Shown: in pieces, positions 55,101-63,132 of the stretch
Layout of the letters: every line of letters starts with the position of its first letter
How positions within the stretch are numbered: the first letter of the stretch is position 1
Made by a program: the position numbers and the translations under genes
Assembly (NCBI RefSeq): GCF_000341085.1
Contig: NZ_ANBA01000006.1
Span: 245,108 to 309,107 of the forward strand
Direction of reading: 5' to 3'
Length of the DNA stretch: 64,000 nt
Origin: Nocardiopsis ganjiahuensis DSM 45031
Lineage (GTDB): Bacteria; Actinomycetota; Actinomycetes; Streptosporangiales; Streptosporangiaceae
The notes under the pieces: model-generated
What the model saw: the letters and a program-made list of their open reading frames with translations, nothing else
Databases searched by the model: none
Told to the model about the DNA's origin: nothing

Positions 55101-57226
55101 CCGAGAAGGGGGACTCACTGCAGTCCCTGGTGCGCGGGGTCGCGGAGTCCCGGTACGACGAGGGGTACGAGCGGGGCGTGCACGACCACGACGCCACCCG
55201 CATCCTCTCCTCGCTGCTGCGGCTGCGCGCCGGCGCCGGTCTGCTGCGCTATCCCGGGCGGGCCCGGGCGGTCGCGCAGCTGTTCTGGGCGTACGGCACG
55301 GGCGAGGGCGACGCCGGGCGGGAGCGGCGGGGGGCCTGGAGGACCAGGGCGTCCTCGCTGGCCCGTGCCCGGAGCGTGTTCGGAGCACGGAAGTCGGCGG
55401 CGATCGACGGTCTGCGCGCCGAGCTCGCCGAGGGTGTGGACACCTTCCTCACCGAGACCGGCCTGTACCAGGACACCGACCTGGAGCTGGTGGGCGACTA
55501 CCTGTTCGAGGAACTGGCCGCGGACGGGCCCTCCGAGCGCGGGTTCGTCTCCGGTGCCGGCGCCCGTCAGCTGCTGGACCGGTTCCACCGGGCGCTGGGC
55601 AGCACGCGGGAGACCACCCGCAAGGCCTTCGAGGAGGACCTGCGCAGGCTCGGCGGCGACGTGGCTGCCCGGCACCAGCTGGTCACGGCGTGGCTGGAGG
55701 CGTACGCCACCACGCTGGAGGAGCCGCCCGCCCCGGGCGACCTGCCCGAGGCCGCGGCGATCGAGCTGACCGGCGGGGACGTGGAGCGGTACGAGTCCTC
55801 GGCGGCGGTGGGCGAGCGGGTCTCCGGGCTGCTGGGTTCGCACCCGCGGATCAGCGAGCGCTCGCTGGAGGTGCGGCTGGACGAGATCCTGCCGCGCACC
55901 CGGCGGTTCCGCACCGTCGAGGTGCCCGCCTACCGGGACTTCCAGCGCCGGCGCAACGCCCTGGTGGCCGACGAGCGCGAGCGCCTGCGGCTGGAGGAGT
56001 ACCGGCCCAAGGTGATGAGCGGGTTCGTGCGCAACCGGCTGCTGGACGAGTCGTACCTGCCGCTGATCGGCGACAACCTCGCCAAGCAGCTGGGTGCGGC
56101 CGGGGACGACAAGCGCACCGACCAGAGCGGTCTGCTGCTGCTCATCTCCCCGCCCGGCTACGGCAAGACCACGCTCATGGAGTATGTGGCGAGCCGTCTC
56201 GGGCTGGTGTTCGTCAAGGTCAACGGACCGGCGCTGGGGCACGCGGTCACCTCGCTGGACCCGGCCGAGGCCCCGGACGCCACCTCCCGCCAGGAGATCG
56301 AGAAGATCTCCTTCGCGCTGGAGATGGGCAGCAACACGATGCTGTACCTGGACGACATCCAGCACACCAACCCGGAGCTCCTGCAGAAGTTCATCTCGCT
56401 CTGCGACGGCCAGCGCCGGATGGAGGGCGTGTGGGAGGGCCGCACGCGCACCTACGACCTGCGCGGCAAGCGGTTCGCGGTCTGCATGGCCGGCAACCCC
56501 TACACCGAGCAGGGCAAGCGGTTCCGGATCCCGGACATGCTGGCCAACCGGGCCGACGTGTACAACCTGGGTGACGTGCTGTCCGGCAAGGAGGAGCTGT
56601 TCGCGCTCAGCTACATCGAGAACGCGCTCACCTCCAACCAGACCCTGTCGCCGCTGTCCACCCGGGACCGTGAGGACGTGTACACGTTCGTGCGGATGGC
56701 CCAGGGGGACGACTCGGTCGGCACGGATCGGTTGAAGCACCCCTACTCGGCGGCCGAGGTGGACCGGATCGTGTCGGTGCTCCAGAAGATGCTGCGGGTC
56801 CAGGAGGTGGTCCTGGCCAACAACCAGGCCTACATCGCCTCGGCCGCGCAGTCCGAGGACGCCCGGACCGAACCGCCGTTCCAGCTGCAGGGCTCGTACC
56901 GGAACATGAACCGGCTCTCGGAGAAGATCGTGCCGGTCATGAACGAGGCCGAGGTGGAGGCCGTCATCGACGACCACTACCTGGGCGAGGCCCAGACCCT
57001 CACCTCCGGCGCCGAGGCCAACCTGCTCAAGCTCGCCGAACTGCGCGGGGTGATGACCCCCGAGCAGGAGGAGCGCTGGCGCGAGGTCAAGGAGGGCTTC
57101 TGCCGCGGCCGTGCCCTGGGCGGGTCCGACGACGACCCCATGACCAGGGCCATCGGTGCGATGGGCCTGCTCGCCGACCGTGTCGGCGAGATCGGCACCG
57201 CCATCGAACGGGGATCCGAGAGGTAA
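52163..57226 (+). CDS. Giant coiled-coil AAA+ ATPase (DNA-repair-ATPase-like, DUF3686 type)
   Basis: 1687 residues. A beta-rich N-terminal part (about 90-470, FGYNVYIGMQSRTHVSDVFS) is followed by long helical/coiled-coil stretches (about 490-900), then a mixed region and a single C-terminal AAA+ domain. The Walker A is SPPGYGKTTLMEYVASRLGL (about 1327-1346) and the Walker B MLYLDDIQHTNPELLQ (about 1393). Proteins of this layout are annotated as putative DNA repair ATPases, but their role is untested. The start GTG lies 11 bp after the flotillin stop, so the two are one operon with the YqiJ-like gene. Membrane-domain remodelling is at least as plausible as DNA repair. Confidence 0.8.
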   Translation: MTEAHSQETQTRETDGPGPEAEDARSLDAGTYEVLRARLREQTGELARRTEELNNRRLEVFGGTELSLRGTERIRTEHNCVPRDIVSVGRSVGADADGDMILFGYNVYIGMQSRTHVSDVFSLHRYEHGGDSFEFTDAAEGDVPGLLADERFQQEFAQLYRYYRDARLLQLRRVEERLLAVFQIGPRTEDVRVLRWTVSPTGEIAYLDDRGERDHVFPPSHDFSWTEATRENHVTGRHPHISIRDELFVETVGGDLTIKVENNTEVGEGIYSEPVDEPLQSLADASVFHAQVGALILLKVLPYNESAWRHLVFNTRTKEVERLDGIGQSCQRLPDDQGLIFPGGYYLATGVARTFDTDVTDLEFERVVRSPNGEDVLYVFHSRADGRSLLLSYNTIRKEVANPIVCHGYSLFDDGTMTVFRETSGEPTRVHPMQVWQTPYVSDVYAAAQPVGTGPLERIGNAELVQGVSECLSVARIAEDMRPSTEVFEALIASCRRVLDRFHWLGEEELGDLAGPLGEVRSTAERVLDEFETVQELTRQAAGHLRETEEKVTALIRRSRGETPRSAEGWVTRLTDLRRAQGQAATLREMRYVDTGRIDAVEEDLGEEIASAGRRTVAFLEQDDAFDGYHSEVERLVEEAEALEAVSAATAVGERIAEQTEGLQVVTEVIGSLDIGDAQVRTRILERISEVMAGVNRARATLESRRRELLALEGRAEFAAEFALLGQAITGAIAAADTPDRCDEQLGRIMLQLENLESRFAEFDDFLQELSDKREDVYEAFSTRKQALVDERSRRADRLASSAARVLEGVHRRVAALTTLEDINTYFASDAMVTRLRRTSQEMRELGDTVRAEELDGQILAARQEAGRALQDRTDLFEGGAGGETIRLGKHRFAVNTQPIDLTLTPHDGHMSVAITGTDFRAPVRDEAFQETKHLWDRLLVSESPEVYRAEYLATSILTAAEEGTDGLSLDALRDAELHAEKGDSLQSLVRGVAESRYDEGYERGVHDHDATRILSSLLRLRAGAGLLRYPGRARAVAQLFWAYGTGEGDAGRERRGAWRTRASSLARARSVFGARKSAAIDGLRAELAEGVDTFLTETGLYQDTDLELVGDYLFEELAADGPSERGFVSGAGARQLLDRFHRALGSTRETTRKAFEEDLRRLGGDVAARHQLVTAWLEAYATTLEEPPAPGDLPEAAAIELTGGDVERYESSAAVGERVSGLLGSHPRISERSLEVRLDEILPRTRRFRTVEVPAYRDFQRRRNALVADERERLRLEEYRPKVMSGFVRNRLLDESYLPLIGDNLAKQLGAAGDDKRTDQSGLLLLISPPGYGKTTLMEYVASRLGLVFVKVNGPALGHAVTSLDPAEAPDATSRQEIEKISFALEMGSNTMLYLDDIQHTNPELLQKFISLCDGQRRMEGVWEGRTRTYDLRGKRFAVCMAGNPYTEQGKRFRIPDMLANRADVYNLGDVLSGKEELFALSYIENALTSNQTLSPLSTRDREDVYTFVRMAQGDDSVGTDRLKHPYSAAEVDRIVSVLQKMLRVQEVVLANNQAYIASAAQSEDARTEPPFQLQGSYRNMNRLSEKIVPVMNEAEVEAVIDDHYLGEAQTLTSGAEANLLKLAELRGVMTPEQEERWREVKEGFCRGRALGGSDDDPMTRAIGAMGLLADRVGEIGTAIERGSER

Positions 57227-57250
57227 CCGCGCGGTCCGCTCGAAGGCCGG

Positions 57251-57283
57251 GGGCCGCCGTACCCGTGAAGGGCACGGCGGCCC
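57251..57283. terminator. Hairpin between the ATPase and hydrolase genes
   Basis: GGGCCGCCGT / ACGGCGGCCC, perfect 10-bp arms with a 13-nt loop, between convergent genes. Confidence 0.7.
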
Positions 57284-57327
57284 TTCGCGTGTCCGGCCCT
57301 CGCGCTGTCCCGGCCGTCTCCGCGCGC

Positions 57328-58188
57328 TCAGAGAGGCGCGGTGTGTTCGGCGATGGCCCCGACCACCTCGTCCCAGAGTGCCGGCGGCGGGTGCTGGTGG
57401 CCCACGCCGGAGAGCGGGTGCAGGCGGGCGCCGGGGATCTCGGCCGCGAGGGCTTCGGCATGGGGGTAGGGGAAGAGCGGGTCCTCCCGCCCGTGCAGCA
57501 CGAGGGTGGGCGCGGTGATCTCGCCGAGCCGGTCGCCCAGGGGCGTCGCGGCGACCAGCCAGTGGTTGGCCGCGGAGGCCATGCCGCCGCCGCGTTCCAT
57601 CGCCCGGGTCACGATCCTGCGGATCCGGTCCGGGTCGACCGGAGCACCTCCTGCGAAAACGCGCTCCGTGGCGACCATGTGCTCCACCACCGCGTCACGG
57701 TCGTTCCAGTCGGGCTCGGGCAGCGGTTCGGCGAACGACCGCGAGACCGCCTCGGCCGGCGGTGGCAGCTCCTGGTGCTGGTTCCCGGAGCTCACCGCCG
57801 TGGTGGACATCAGGGTCAGCGACGCGACCCGGTCGGCGTTCCACACACCGAGGTACTGGGCGATTCCGCCGCCCGAGGAGATCCCCGCGACGTGCGCCCG
57901 GGGCAGCCGCCAACCGTCCAGTACACCGATGGCGTCGTGGACGAGGGCCTCTCCGGAGTAGCCGGGCTCACCGACCGGGAAGCGGGTCGACCGCCCGGTG
58001 TCCCTGCTGTCGTAGCGCACGACGAAGCGCCCCGCGGCGGCGAGGAGTTCGCAGAACCCGTCCTCCCACCAGTCCATCGACGTCTCGTTCCCGGCGATCA
58101 GCAGGATCGGCGGGTGCCCGGCCTCCCCGAAGGCCTGCGTGCAGAGTTCGACGCCGCCCGCCTGGATCATTCGCTCGTCGGATCGCAT
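57328..58188 (-). CDS. Alpha/beta-hydrolase
   Basis: 286 residues from MRSDERMIQAGGVELC. The oxyanion region ILLIAGNETSMDWW and strand VVRYDSRDTGRST are typical of the esterase/aclacinomycin-methylesterase group. The nucleophile elbow reads VAGISSGGGIAQYLG (GxSxG), the acid strand TLVLHGREDPLFPY and the terminal His lies in GVGHQHPPPALW. This is a complete hydrolase triad. Divergent from the DHA2 exporter. Substrate unknown; RdmC-like methylesterases are the nearest pattern. Confidence 0.88.
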   Translation of the reverse strand: MRSDERMIQAGGVELCTQAFGEAGHPPILLIAGNETSMDWWEDGFCELLAAAGRFVVRYDSRDTGRSTRFPVGEPGYSGEALVHDAIGVLDGWRLPRAHVAGISSGGGIAQYLGVWNADRVASLTLMSTTAVSSGNQHQELPPPAEAVSRSFAEPLPEPDWNDRDAVVEHMVATERVFAGGAPVDPDRIRRIVTRAMERGGGMASAANHWLVAATPLGDRLGEITAPTLVLHGREDPLFPYPHAEALAAEIPGARLHPLSGVGHQHPPPALWDEVVGAIAEHTAPL

Positions 58189-58362
58189 CGGGCCCCCGGT
58201 CTCGCGCGGTGTGGTGGTCGGGGACACTACCCGCCGTCCCCGCACGCCACACGGGTCCCTCACCAGGAGGCTGCTGCCGTTTGCGGGCCACCGGTCGCCG
58301 GCCGGACCCGGGGCGGGGCCTCCTCCGGGCCGCCGCCCCGGCGTGACCCGCGCCTCACCGCA

Positions 58363-58391
58363 TTGACATCAATATTAGTTGAGCTTTTAGC
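58363..58391 (+). promoter_or_regulatory. Candidate promoter of the DHA2 exporter
   Basis: TTGACA (58363-58368), 17-bp spacer, weak -10 TTTAGC, inside an unusually AT-rich stretch (58361-58412) containing TCAA-N6-TTGA and TTGAG...CTCAA dyads that may bind a regulator. Confidence 0.45.
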
Positions 58392-58427
58392 CTCCTCAAT
58401 ATCACCCCCGAACATGAGGAGGCCCCC

Positions 58428-60020
58428 GTGGCCGCCAACTCCCCACCCCGCGCGGGCCGCCGAGAGTGGACCGGTCTCGCCGTCCTGGCGCTGCCCACAC
58501 TGCTGCTCGCCATGGACATGACCGTCCTCCACCTGGCCATCCCCTCCCTCACCGCGGACCTGAGACCCACGACCTCCCAGATGCTGTGGATCCTGGACGT
58601 CTACGGCTTCCTCATCGCCGGGTTTTTGATCACCATGGGCACCCTGGGCGACCGCATCGGACGGCGCAGACTCCTCCTCATCGGAGGCGCCGCGTTCGGT
58701 GCCACCTCCGTTCTGGCCGCCTTCTCCAGCAGCGCCGAGATGCTGATCCTCGCCCGGGCACTGCTCGGCGTCGCGGGCGCGACCCTGATGCCGTCCACGC
58801 TCTCCCTCATCCGGACGATGTTCCGCGACCAGGCGCAGCGCACGGTCGCCGTCAGCGTCTGGATGGCGTGCTTCGCCGTCGGCGGCGCCCTGGGCCCGCT
58901 CCTCGGAGGGCTCCTCCTGAGCCGCTTCGAATGGGGATCGGTCTTCCTGCTCGGCGTGCCGGTGATGCTGCTCCTGCTGGTCCTGGCCCCCTTCCTGCTG
59001 CCCGAGCACAGGAACGCCGACGCCGGACACCTGGACCTGCCCAGCGCGGCGCTCTCCCTCGCCGCGATCCTGTCGCTCGTCTACGGCCTCAAGGTGCTGG
59101 CCGAGCACGGTCCGGGCACCGCACCGCTCGCCTTCCTGGCCCTCGGGCTGATCACGGGTCTGGTCTTCGTCCGCCGCCAGCGCACCCTCGCCGACCCGCT
59201 CGTCGACCTCACCCTGTTCCGCGACCGAACCTTCAGCACGGCGGCCGCGCTGCTGACCGTGGGTCTGATGGTCATGGCGGGGTCCCAACTGTTCACGCTG
59301 CAGTACCTCCAGCTCGTGCAGGGACTCTCACCCCTCCAGGCCGGCCTGTGGTCCCTGCCCAACGCCGCCGGGCTGATGGTCGGGGCGATGAGCGCTCCCG
59401 CCCTCGCAGCCAGGACCCGCCCGGGGCTGGTCATCGCGGGAGGCCTGGGGCTGACCGCGGGAGCCCTGTCCGCGCTGACTCTGGTCGACGCCACCGGAGG
59501 TCTGCTGATCCTGGTGGCGGCCTCCACCCTGATGGGCGTCGGCCTGGGTCCGATGGCTGCTCTGGGAACCGACCTCATCGTGGGATCGGCGCCGGTGGAG
59601 CGTTCGGGAACGGCCTCGGCCCTGTCCGAGACCGCGACCGAGCTCGGCGCCGGCCTGGGTATCGCGGTCATGGGAAGCATCGGCTTCGGCGTCTACCGCA
59701 GCCGGATCTCCGAGTGGGCGCCCGAAGGCGTGGACGTCCACACCGCCCGCGAGTCCCTGGGCGCCGCGGTGGACCTCGCTCGGAGCCTGGAAGCCCCGCT
59801 CGGAACGGAACTGCTCGCCGCGGCCAGGGAGGCCTTCGTGAGCGGGCTGCACGTCACCGCCGCCGTCGGCGGCGTGACCGCCCTGATCATGGCGGTGCTG
59901 GCCGCCCTGCTGCTCAAGCAGACCCCCCGGGCGGAAGAGGGTGAGAGGGCTCCGGCCGGGCGGAGCACGGAAACCGACACGGGCGAGACCGGCCGGGAGA
60001 TCGCGCCGACCGGTGTCTGA
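58428..60020 (+). CDS. MFS exporter, DHA2 family (EmrB/QacA-like)
   Basis: 530 residues, 14 predicted membrane helices. Helix 1 ends in the family motif LLLAMDMTVLHLAIPSLTAD, helix 2 follows QMLWILDVYGFLIAGFLITM, and motif A reads GTLGDRIGRRRLL. The C-terminal tail is polar. The start is a GTG behind GAGGAGG. DHA2 pumps export drugs, dyes and secondary metabolites by proton antiport. It is divergent from the hydrolase gene, with a 239-bp AT-rich spacer; no regulator gene is adjacent. Confidence 0.93.
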   Translation: MAANSPPRAGRREWTGLAVLALPTLLLAMDMTVLHLAIPSLTADLRPTTSQMLWILDVYGFLIAGFLITMGTLGDRIGRRRLLLIGGAAFGATSVLAAFSSSAEMLILARALLGVAGATLMPSTLSLIRTMFRDQAQRTVAVSVWMACFAVGGALGPLLGGLLLSRFEWGSVFLLGVPVMLLLLVLAPFLLPEHRNADAGHLDLPSAALSLAAILSLVYGLKVLAEHGPGTAPLAFLALGLITGLVFVRRQRTLADPLVDLTLFRDRTFSTAAALLTVGLMVMAGSQLFTLQYLQLVQGLSPLQAGLWSLPNAAGLMVGAMSAPALAARTRPGLVIAGGLGLTAGALSALTLVDATGGLLILVAASTLMGVGLGPMAALGTDLIVGSAPVERSGTASALSETATELGAGLGIAVMGSIGFGVYRSRISEWAPEGVDVHTARESLGAAVDLARSLEAPLGTELLAAAREAFVSGLHVTAAVGGVTALIMAVLAALLLKQTPRAEEGERAPAGRSTETDTGETGREIAPTGV

Positions 60021-60104
60021 GGCCGGGCTCCGGGCCGCCCTCCCCAGCAGGGGAACGACAGCACCGGAGCGTACGGGTCAGGACCGCCCTCGACATCGCC
60101 TGCA

Positions 60105-60136
60105 CGGCCGCCGTATCCGTACGGGTGCGGCGGCCG
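60105..60136. terminator. Hairpin between DHA2 exporter and acyltransferase genes
   Basis: CGGCCGCCG / CGGCGGCCG perfect 9-bp arms with further internal pairing (TCCGTACGGGT), between convergent genes. Confidence 0.7.
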
Positions 60137-60161
60137 CTCTCGTGTCACCACCCGGCGGCGG

Positions 60162-62219
60162 CTACCACTCGGTGGCGGCGAGGAGGCGCTTCTCCAGTTC
60201 CGGGGCGAGGGTGCGCATGTAGGTGGTGGTGATGTGGCCGGCGTCCCAGTAGACGAGCACGTTGCCGACGACCGGATGGCAGGCGTCGGGCTCGCACAGC
60301 AGGTCGGTGAGGTCCAGCGGGACGGTGTTGGCGGGGAGTCCAACGCCGTCGAGCGGTGACTGCTCGGCCATCGACTCCGCGGGCGGGACCGCGCACTCCC
60401 GCGGAGTGGACTCGGAGAGGCAGTCGGGGGCGTCGAAGGGCAGGCGCGGGGTGTCGCGGACCGCGACGACCTCGATGTCCAGGTCCGCCAGCTCGTGCCA
60501 GCGGTCGACGTAGCCGTCCACCAGGACCTCCTCGCCGAAGCCCGCCGAGGCGTCCAGACTCGTGGTGGTGCCGGTGGTGAAGACCGCGTCGGGGCGCAGG
60601 GCGCGGAGTTCGGTCATGGCGTTGCGGTTCCACTCGGCGCACGCGGTGTAGGGCTCGCCCTTGTAGAGCTGGGGTGCGTCGGTGAACAGGCAGGCGCCCT
60701 TGGTGATGTTGACCAGCTGCCAGTTCCGGCGCTCGGCGATCTGTTCCAGGGCGGGGAACCAGTGTGCGGCGTGGGAGCCGCCGACCAGGGCGACGGTGCG
60801 GTCCGGGTCGTCCGAACCGTAGACGCAGGTGATCGCCTCGGCTCCGGCCGTGGACTGGTTGCAGCCGTCGTCGTAGGTGACGGGGACGTCCTGGGCCGCC
60901 GAGGCCGGAGGCGGGTGGACCGGGTCCGGGTACTCGCCGTGGTCGCCGTGACCGACGCTGAGCAGCGCGGCCGCGCCCGGGTAGCGGGTCGGGTCGGCGA
61001 GCAGCTCCTCCAGCTGGCGCTGCTGGGCGTCCAGCCGGGCTGTCCACAGGCCTGTGGACAGCACCACGGGCACCAGGCAGGCCGCGGCGACCACCGGAGC
61101 GCGCAGCCGCGACCCGCCGCGGCCGGCCTCCACGATCCGGTCCGAGAGCGGTGTCGTCACCGCGGCCAGGGCGACCGAGAGCGCCAGAACGGCGGCGCCG
61201 CCGAGCGGGTCGGCCAGATCGCGGCCGGTGATCGACAGGTGGAACACCAGCACCGGCCAGTGCCACAGGTACAGGGCGTAGGAGATCGAACCCAGGTAGC
61301 GCACCGGGCGCAGGGTCAGCCAGCGGTCGGCGCTCCAGCGGGAGCCGGTGGTCCCGGCGACCACGATCGCGGCCGCCGCCAGGGTCGGCCACAGGGCCGC
61401 GTAGCCGGGGAAGACCGTGGACACCTGGAGGAGCACCCCGCACAGGACCAGCGCGGCCAGGCCGAGCCAGCCCAGCAGGAGGCGGACGGCCCGCGGCGGA
61501 TTCAGGTACGGCAGGACCAGAGCGAGCAGCCCGCCGAGCGCGAACTCCCACAGGCGCGCGCCGGTGTCGAAGTAGGCCCACGGCTGGTCCGCACGGGTCA
61601 TGAGCACCGAATAGGCCAGGGAGAGGACGAAGACCGCGCCCAGCGCGATGACCAGGACCCGGCGCCGGGACGCCCCCTTCCGGGCCGACCACCACACGGC
61701 CAGGCCGATCACCAACGGCCACAACAGGTAGAACTGTCCCTGGATGGACAGGGACCAGAAGTGCTGGAAGAGGCTCATGCCGTCGTCGCGGGCCAGGTAG
61801 TCGACCGACCCGAGCGCCAGGTGCCAGTTCTGGTGGTAGAACGCGGCGGCCAGGGCTTCGGAGATCGTGTCGCGCCAACGCGCCTCCGGGAGGAGTAGGC
61901 GCGCGCCCACCAGGGACACCACGATCACCAGCGCCGCGGTGGGCACCAGCCGCGCCGCGAGCCGCCCGAGGAAGGCGCCGTAGTCGAGTCTTCCGCGTTC
62001 GGCGGCCCGCACCAGCGATCCGGTGACCAGGAATCCCGTGAGCAGCAGGAAGACGTCGACGCCGCCGGAGACCCGTCCGAACCACACGTGGTAGACGGCC
62101 ACCAGGAGGACGGCGACCGCGCGCAGGCCGTCGATCTCCTGCCGATGGCCGGTCTTCGGAGGAAGGGCGCTGCCGACGCGGGGGACGACGGGGGGCGAGT
62201 CGGGTCTGATCGCATTCAC
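60162..62219 (-). CDS. OafA-like acyltransferase with C-terminal SGNH domain
   Basis: 685 residues. Acyltransferase-3 domain (about 25-360): EIDGLRAVAVLLVAVYHVWF with the catalytic-site His, the VDVFLLLTGFLVTGSLVRAA loop and ten membrane helices. After a linker, an SGNH hydrolase domain (about 430-685) carries VALVGGSHAAHWFPALEQ as the Ser block and the C-terminal Asp/His pair in YWDAGHITTTY. Such proteins O-acetylate cell-surface glycans or lipids at the membrane. The start is an ATG at 62219. No glycan genes adjoin, so the acceptor is unknown. Confidence 0.92.
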   Translation of the reverse strand: MNAIRPDSPPVVPRVGSALPPKTGHRQEIDGLRAVAVLLVAVYHVWFGRVSGGVDVFLLLTGFLVTGSLVRAAERGRLDYGAFLGRLAARLVPTAALVIVVSLVGARLLLPEARWRDTISEALAAAFYHQNWHLALGSVDYLARDDGMSLFQHFWSLSIQGQFYLLWPLVIGLAVWWSARKGASRRRVLVIALGAVFVLSLAYSVLMTRADQPWAYFDTGARLWEFALGGLLALVLPYLNPPRAVRLLLGWLGLAALVLCGVLLQVSTVFPGYAALWPTLAAAAIVVAGTTGSRWSADRWLTLRPVRYLGSISYALYLWHWPVLVFHLSITGRDLADPLGGAAVLALSVALAAVTTPLSDRIVEAGRGGSRLRAPVVAAACLVPVVLSTGLWTARLDAQQRQLEELLADPTRYPGAAALLSVGHGDHGEYPDPVHPPPASAAQDVPVTYDDGCNQSTAGAEAITCVYGSDDPDRTVALVGGSHAAHWFPALEQIAERRNWQLVNITKGACLFTDAPQLYKGEPYTACAEWNRNAMTELRALRPDAVFTTGTTTSLDASAGFGEEVLVDGYVDRWHELADLDIEVVAVRDTPRLPFDAPDCLSESTPRECAVPPAESMAEQSPLDGVGLPANTVPLDLTDLLCEPDACHPVVGNVLVYWDAGHITTTYMRTLAPELEKRLLAATEW

Positions 62220-62441
62220 GAGGAGACCAGACTCGCGGCCCCGTGTGACGGCCCGGGATACGAAGGCTGACGTCCACGGAAACCCGCAGGAAAACGGGGT
62301 CCCGTGTGGGTGGGGTGGGGTTCAGAGGAGTCCGGCTGCCCGGAGGACCTCCTGACCGATCGTCTCCGCGGCTGCCAGTCCGAGCAGGAGTGTGGCGCTC
62401 ACGGCGACCGCGGGCCACTCCTTCCAGCGGCGCGGAGCCCG

Positions 62442-62789
62442 GTGACGTTCTGGACCGTGCTCGATGAGCTCGCGCTCCTCCGTATAACCCCGGAGTTGTC
62501 CGGCCAGCTGGAGTACCTGCTGGAGATGGGAAACCGCCCGAACATCGGCATCCAGGTACTTCCCATCAGCAGGGGGCCACACGCGGCGATGAACGGGAAC
62601 TTCGTCATCATGGACTTTCCGCCGCCGGATCTTCCCGTGGTCTACCTTGAAGCCATGTCCGAGGAGATCTACCTGGAGAAACCGCAGGAGATCACCCGGT
62701 ACCAGCACGTGTATGACTACATGCAGGCCGAGGCCCTGTCCGTGGCGGAATCACGCCAGCTGATCACTGACCGACTCGCATCCCTTTGA
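62442..62789 (+). pseudogene. XRE regulator remnant: DUF5753 domain without its helix-turn-helix
   Basis: The frame encodes about 115 residues typical of the C-terminal half of actinobacterial XRE-DUF5753 proteins: FWTVLDELALL, QLEYLLEMGNRPNIGIQVLP, VYLEAMSEEIYLEKPQEITR, ESRQLITDRLASL. The N-terminal helix-turn-helix (about 150 residues) is absent; upstream of 62440 the sequence no longer fits. On the minus strand, 62322-62440 reads like the 3' end of another gene (RRWKEWPAVAVSATLLLGLA, then IGQEVLRAAGLL). A deletion joining two broken genes near 62440 is likely. A GTG at 62442 could still give a short product. Confidence 0.65.
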
Positions 62790-62804
62790 AGTGAAGGGCG
62801 CACC

Positions 62805-62999
62805 ATGCCTGAGACATCCCACCTGACGTTCCGCAAGTCCAGCTACTCCGGCTCCACCACACAGAACTGCGTGGAGGTCGCCGACCTCCCCGCCGGCGCT
62901 GCGGTGCGCGACACCCAGAACAGAGACGCCGGGCACCTCAGCTTCGCCGGAGCCGAGTGGACCGCCGCTCTCGGCGCCATCCGCGCCGACCAGTTCTGA
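62805..62999 (+). CDS. DUF397 protein
   Basis: 64 residues: HLTFRKSSYSGSTTQNCVEVADLP, then AAVRDTQNRDAGHLSFAGAEW, the two conserved DUF397 blocks (FRKSSYS and CVEVA...VRDSK). DUF397 genes normally follow an XRE-DUF5753 gene and are proposed partners in a toxin/antitoxin-like or developmental switch (compare Scr1/Scr2 and WhiJ-like pairs). Here the partner gene directly upstream is a remnant, so this copy is probably orphaned. AAGTGAAGG precedes the ATG. Confidence 0.9.
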   Translation: MPETSHLTFRKSSYSGSTTQNCVEVADLPAGAAVRDTQNRDAGHLSFAGAEWTAALGAIRADQF

Positions 63000-63132
63000 G
63001 CCCTCCAGAACGGACACGCCCCCGGCCTCCGATACCGGTCGGGGGCGTCGACGTTCAAGGTCTCTGAAGTGCAGTACCGGTGAGAACCCGTAGGCAAACG
63101 GGTCGCGGCCGACCCCGGTATCGTTCCTCCGC

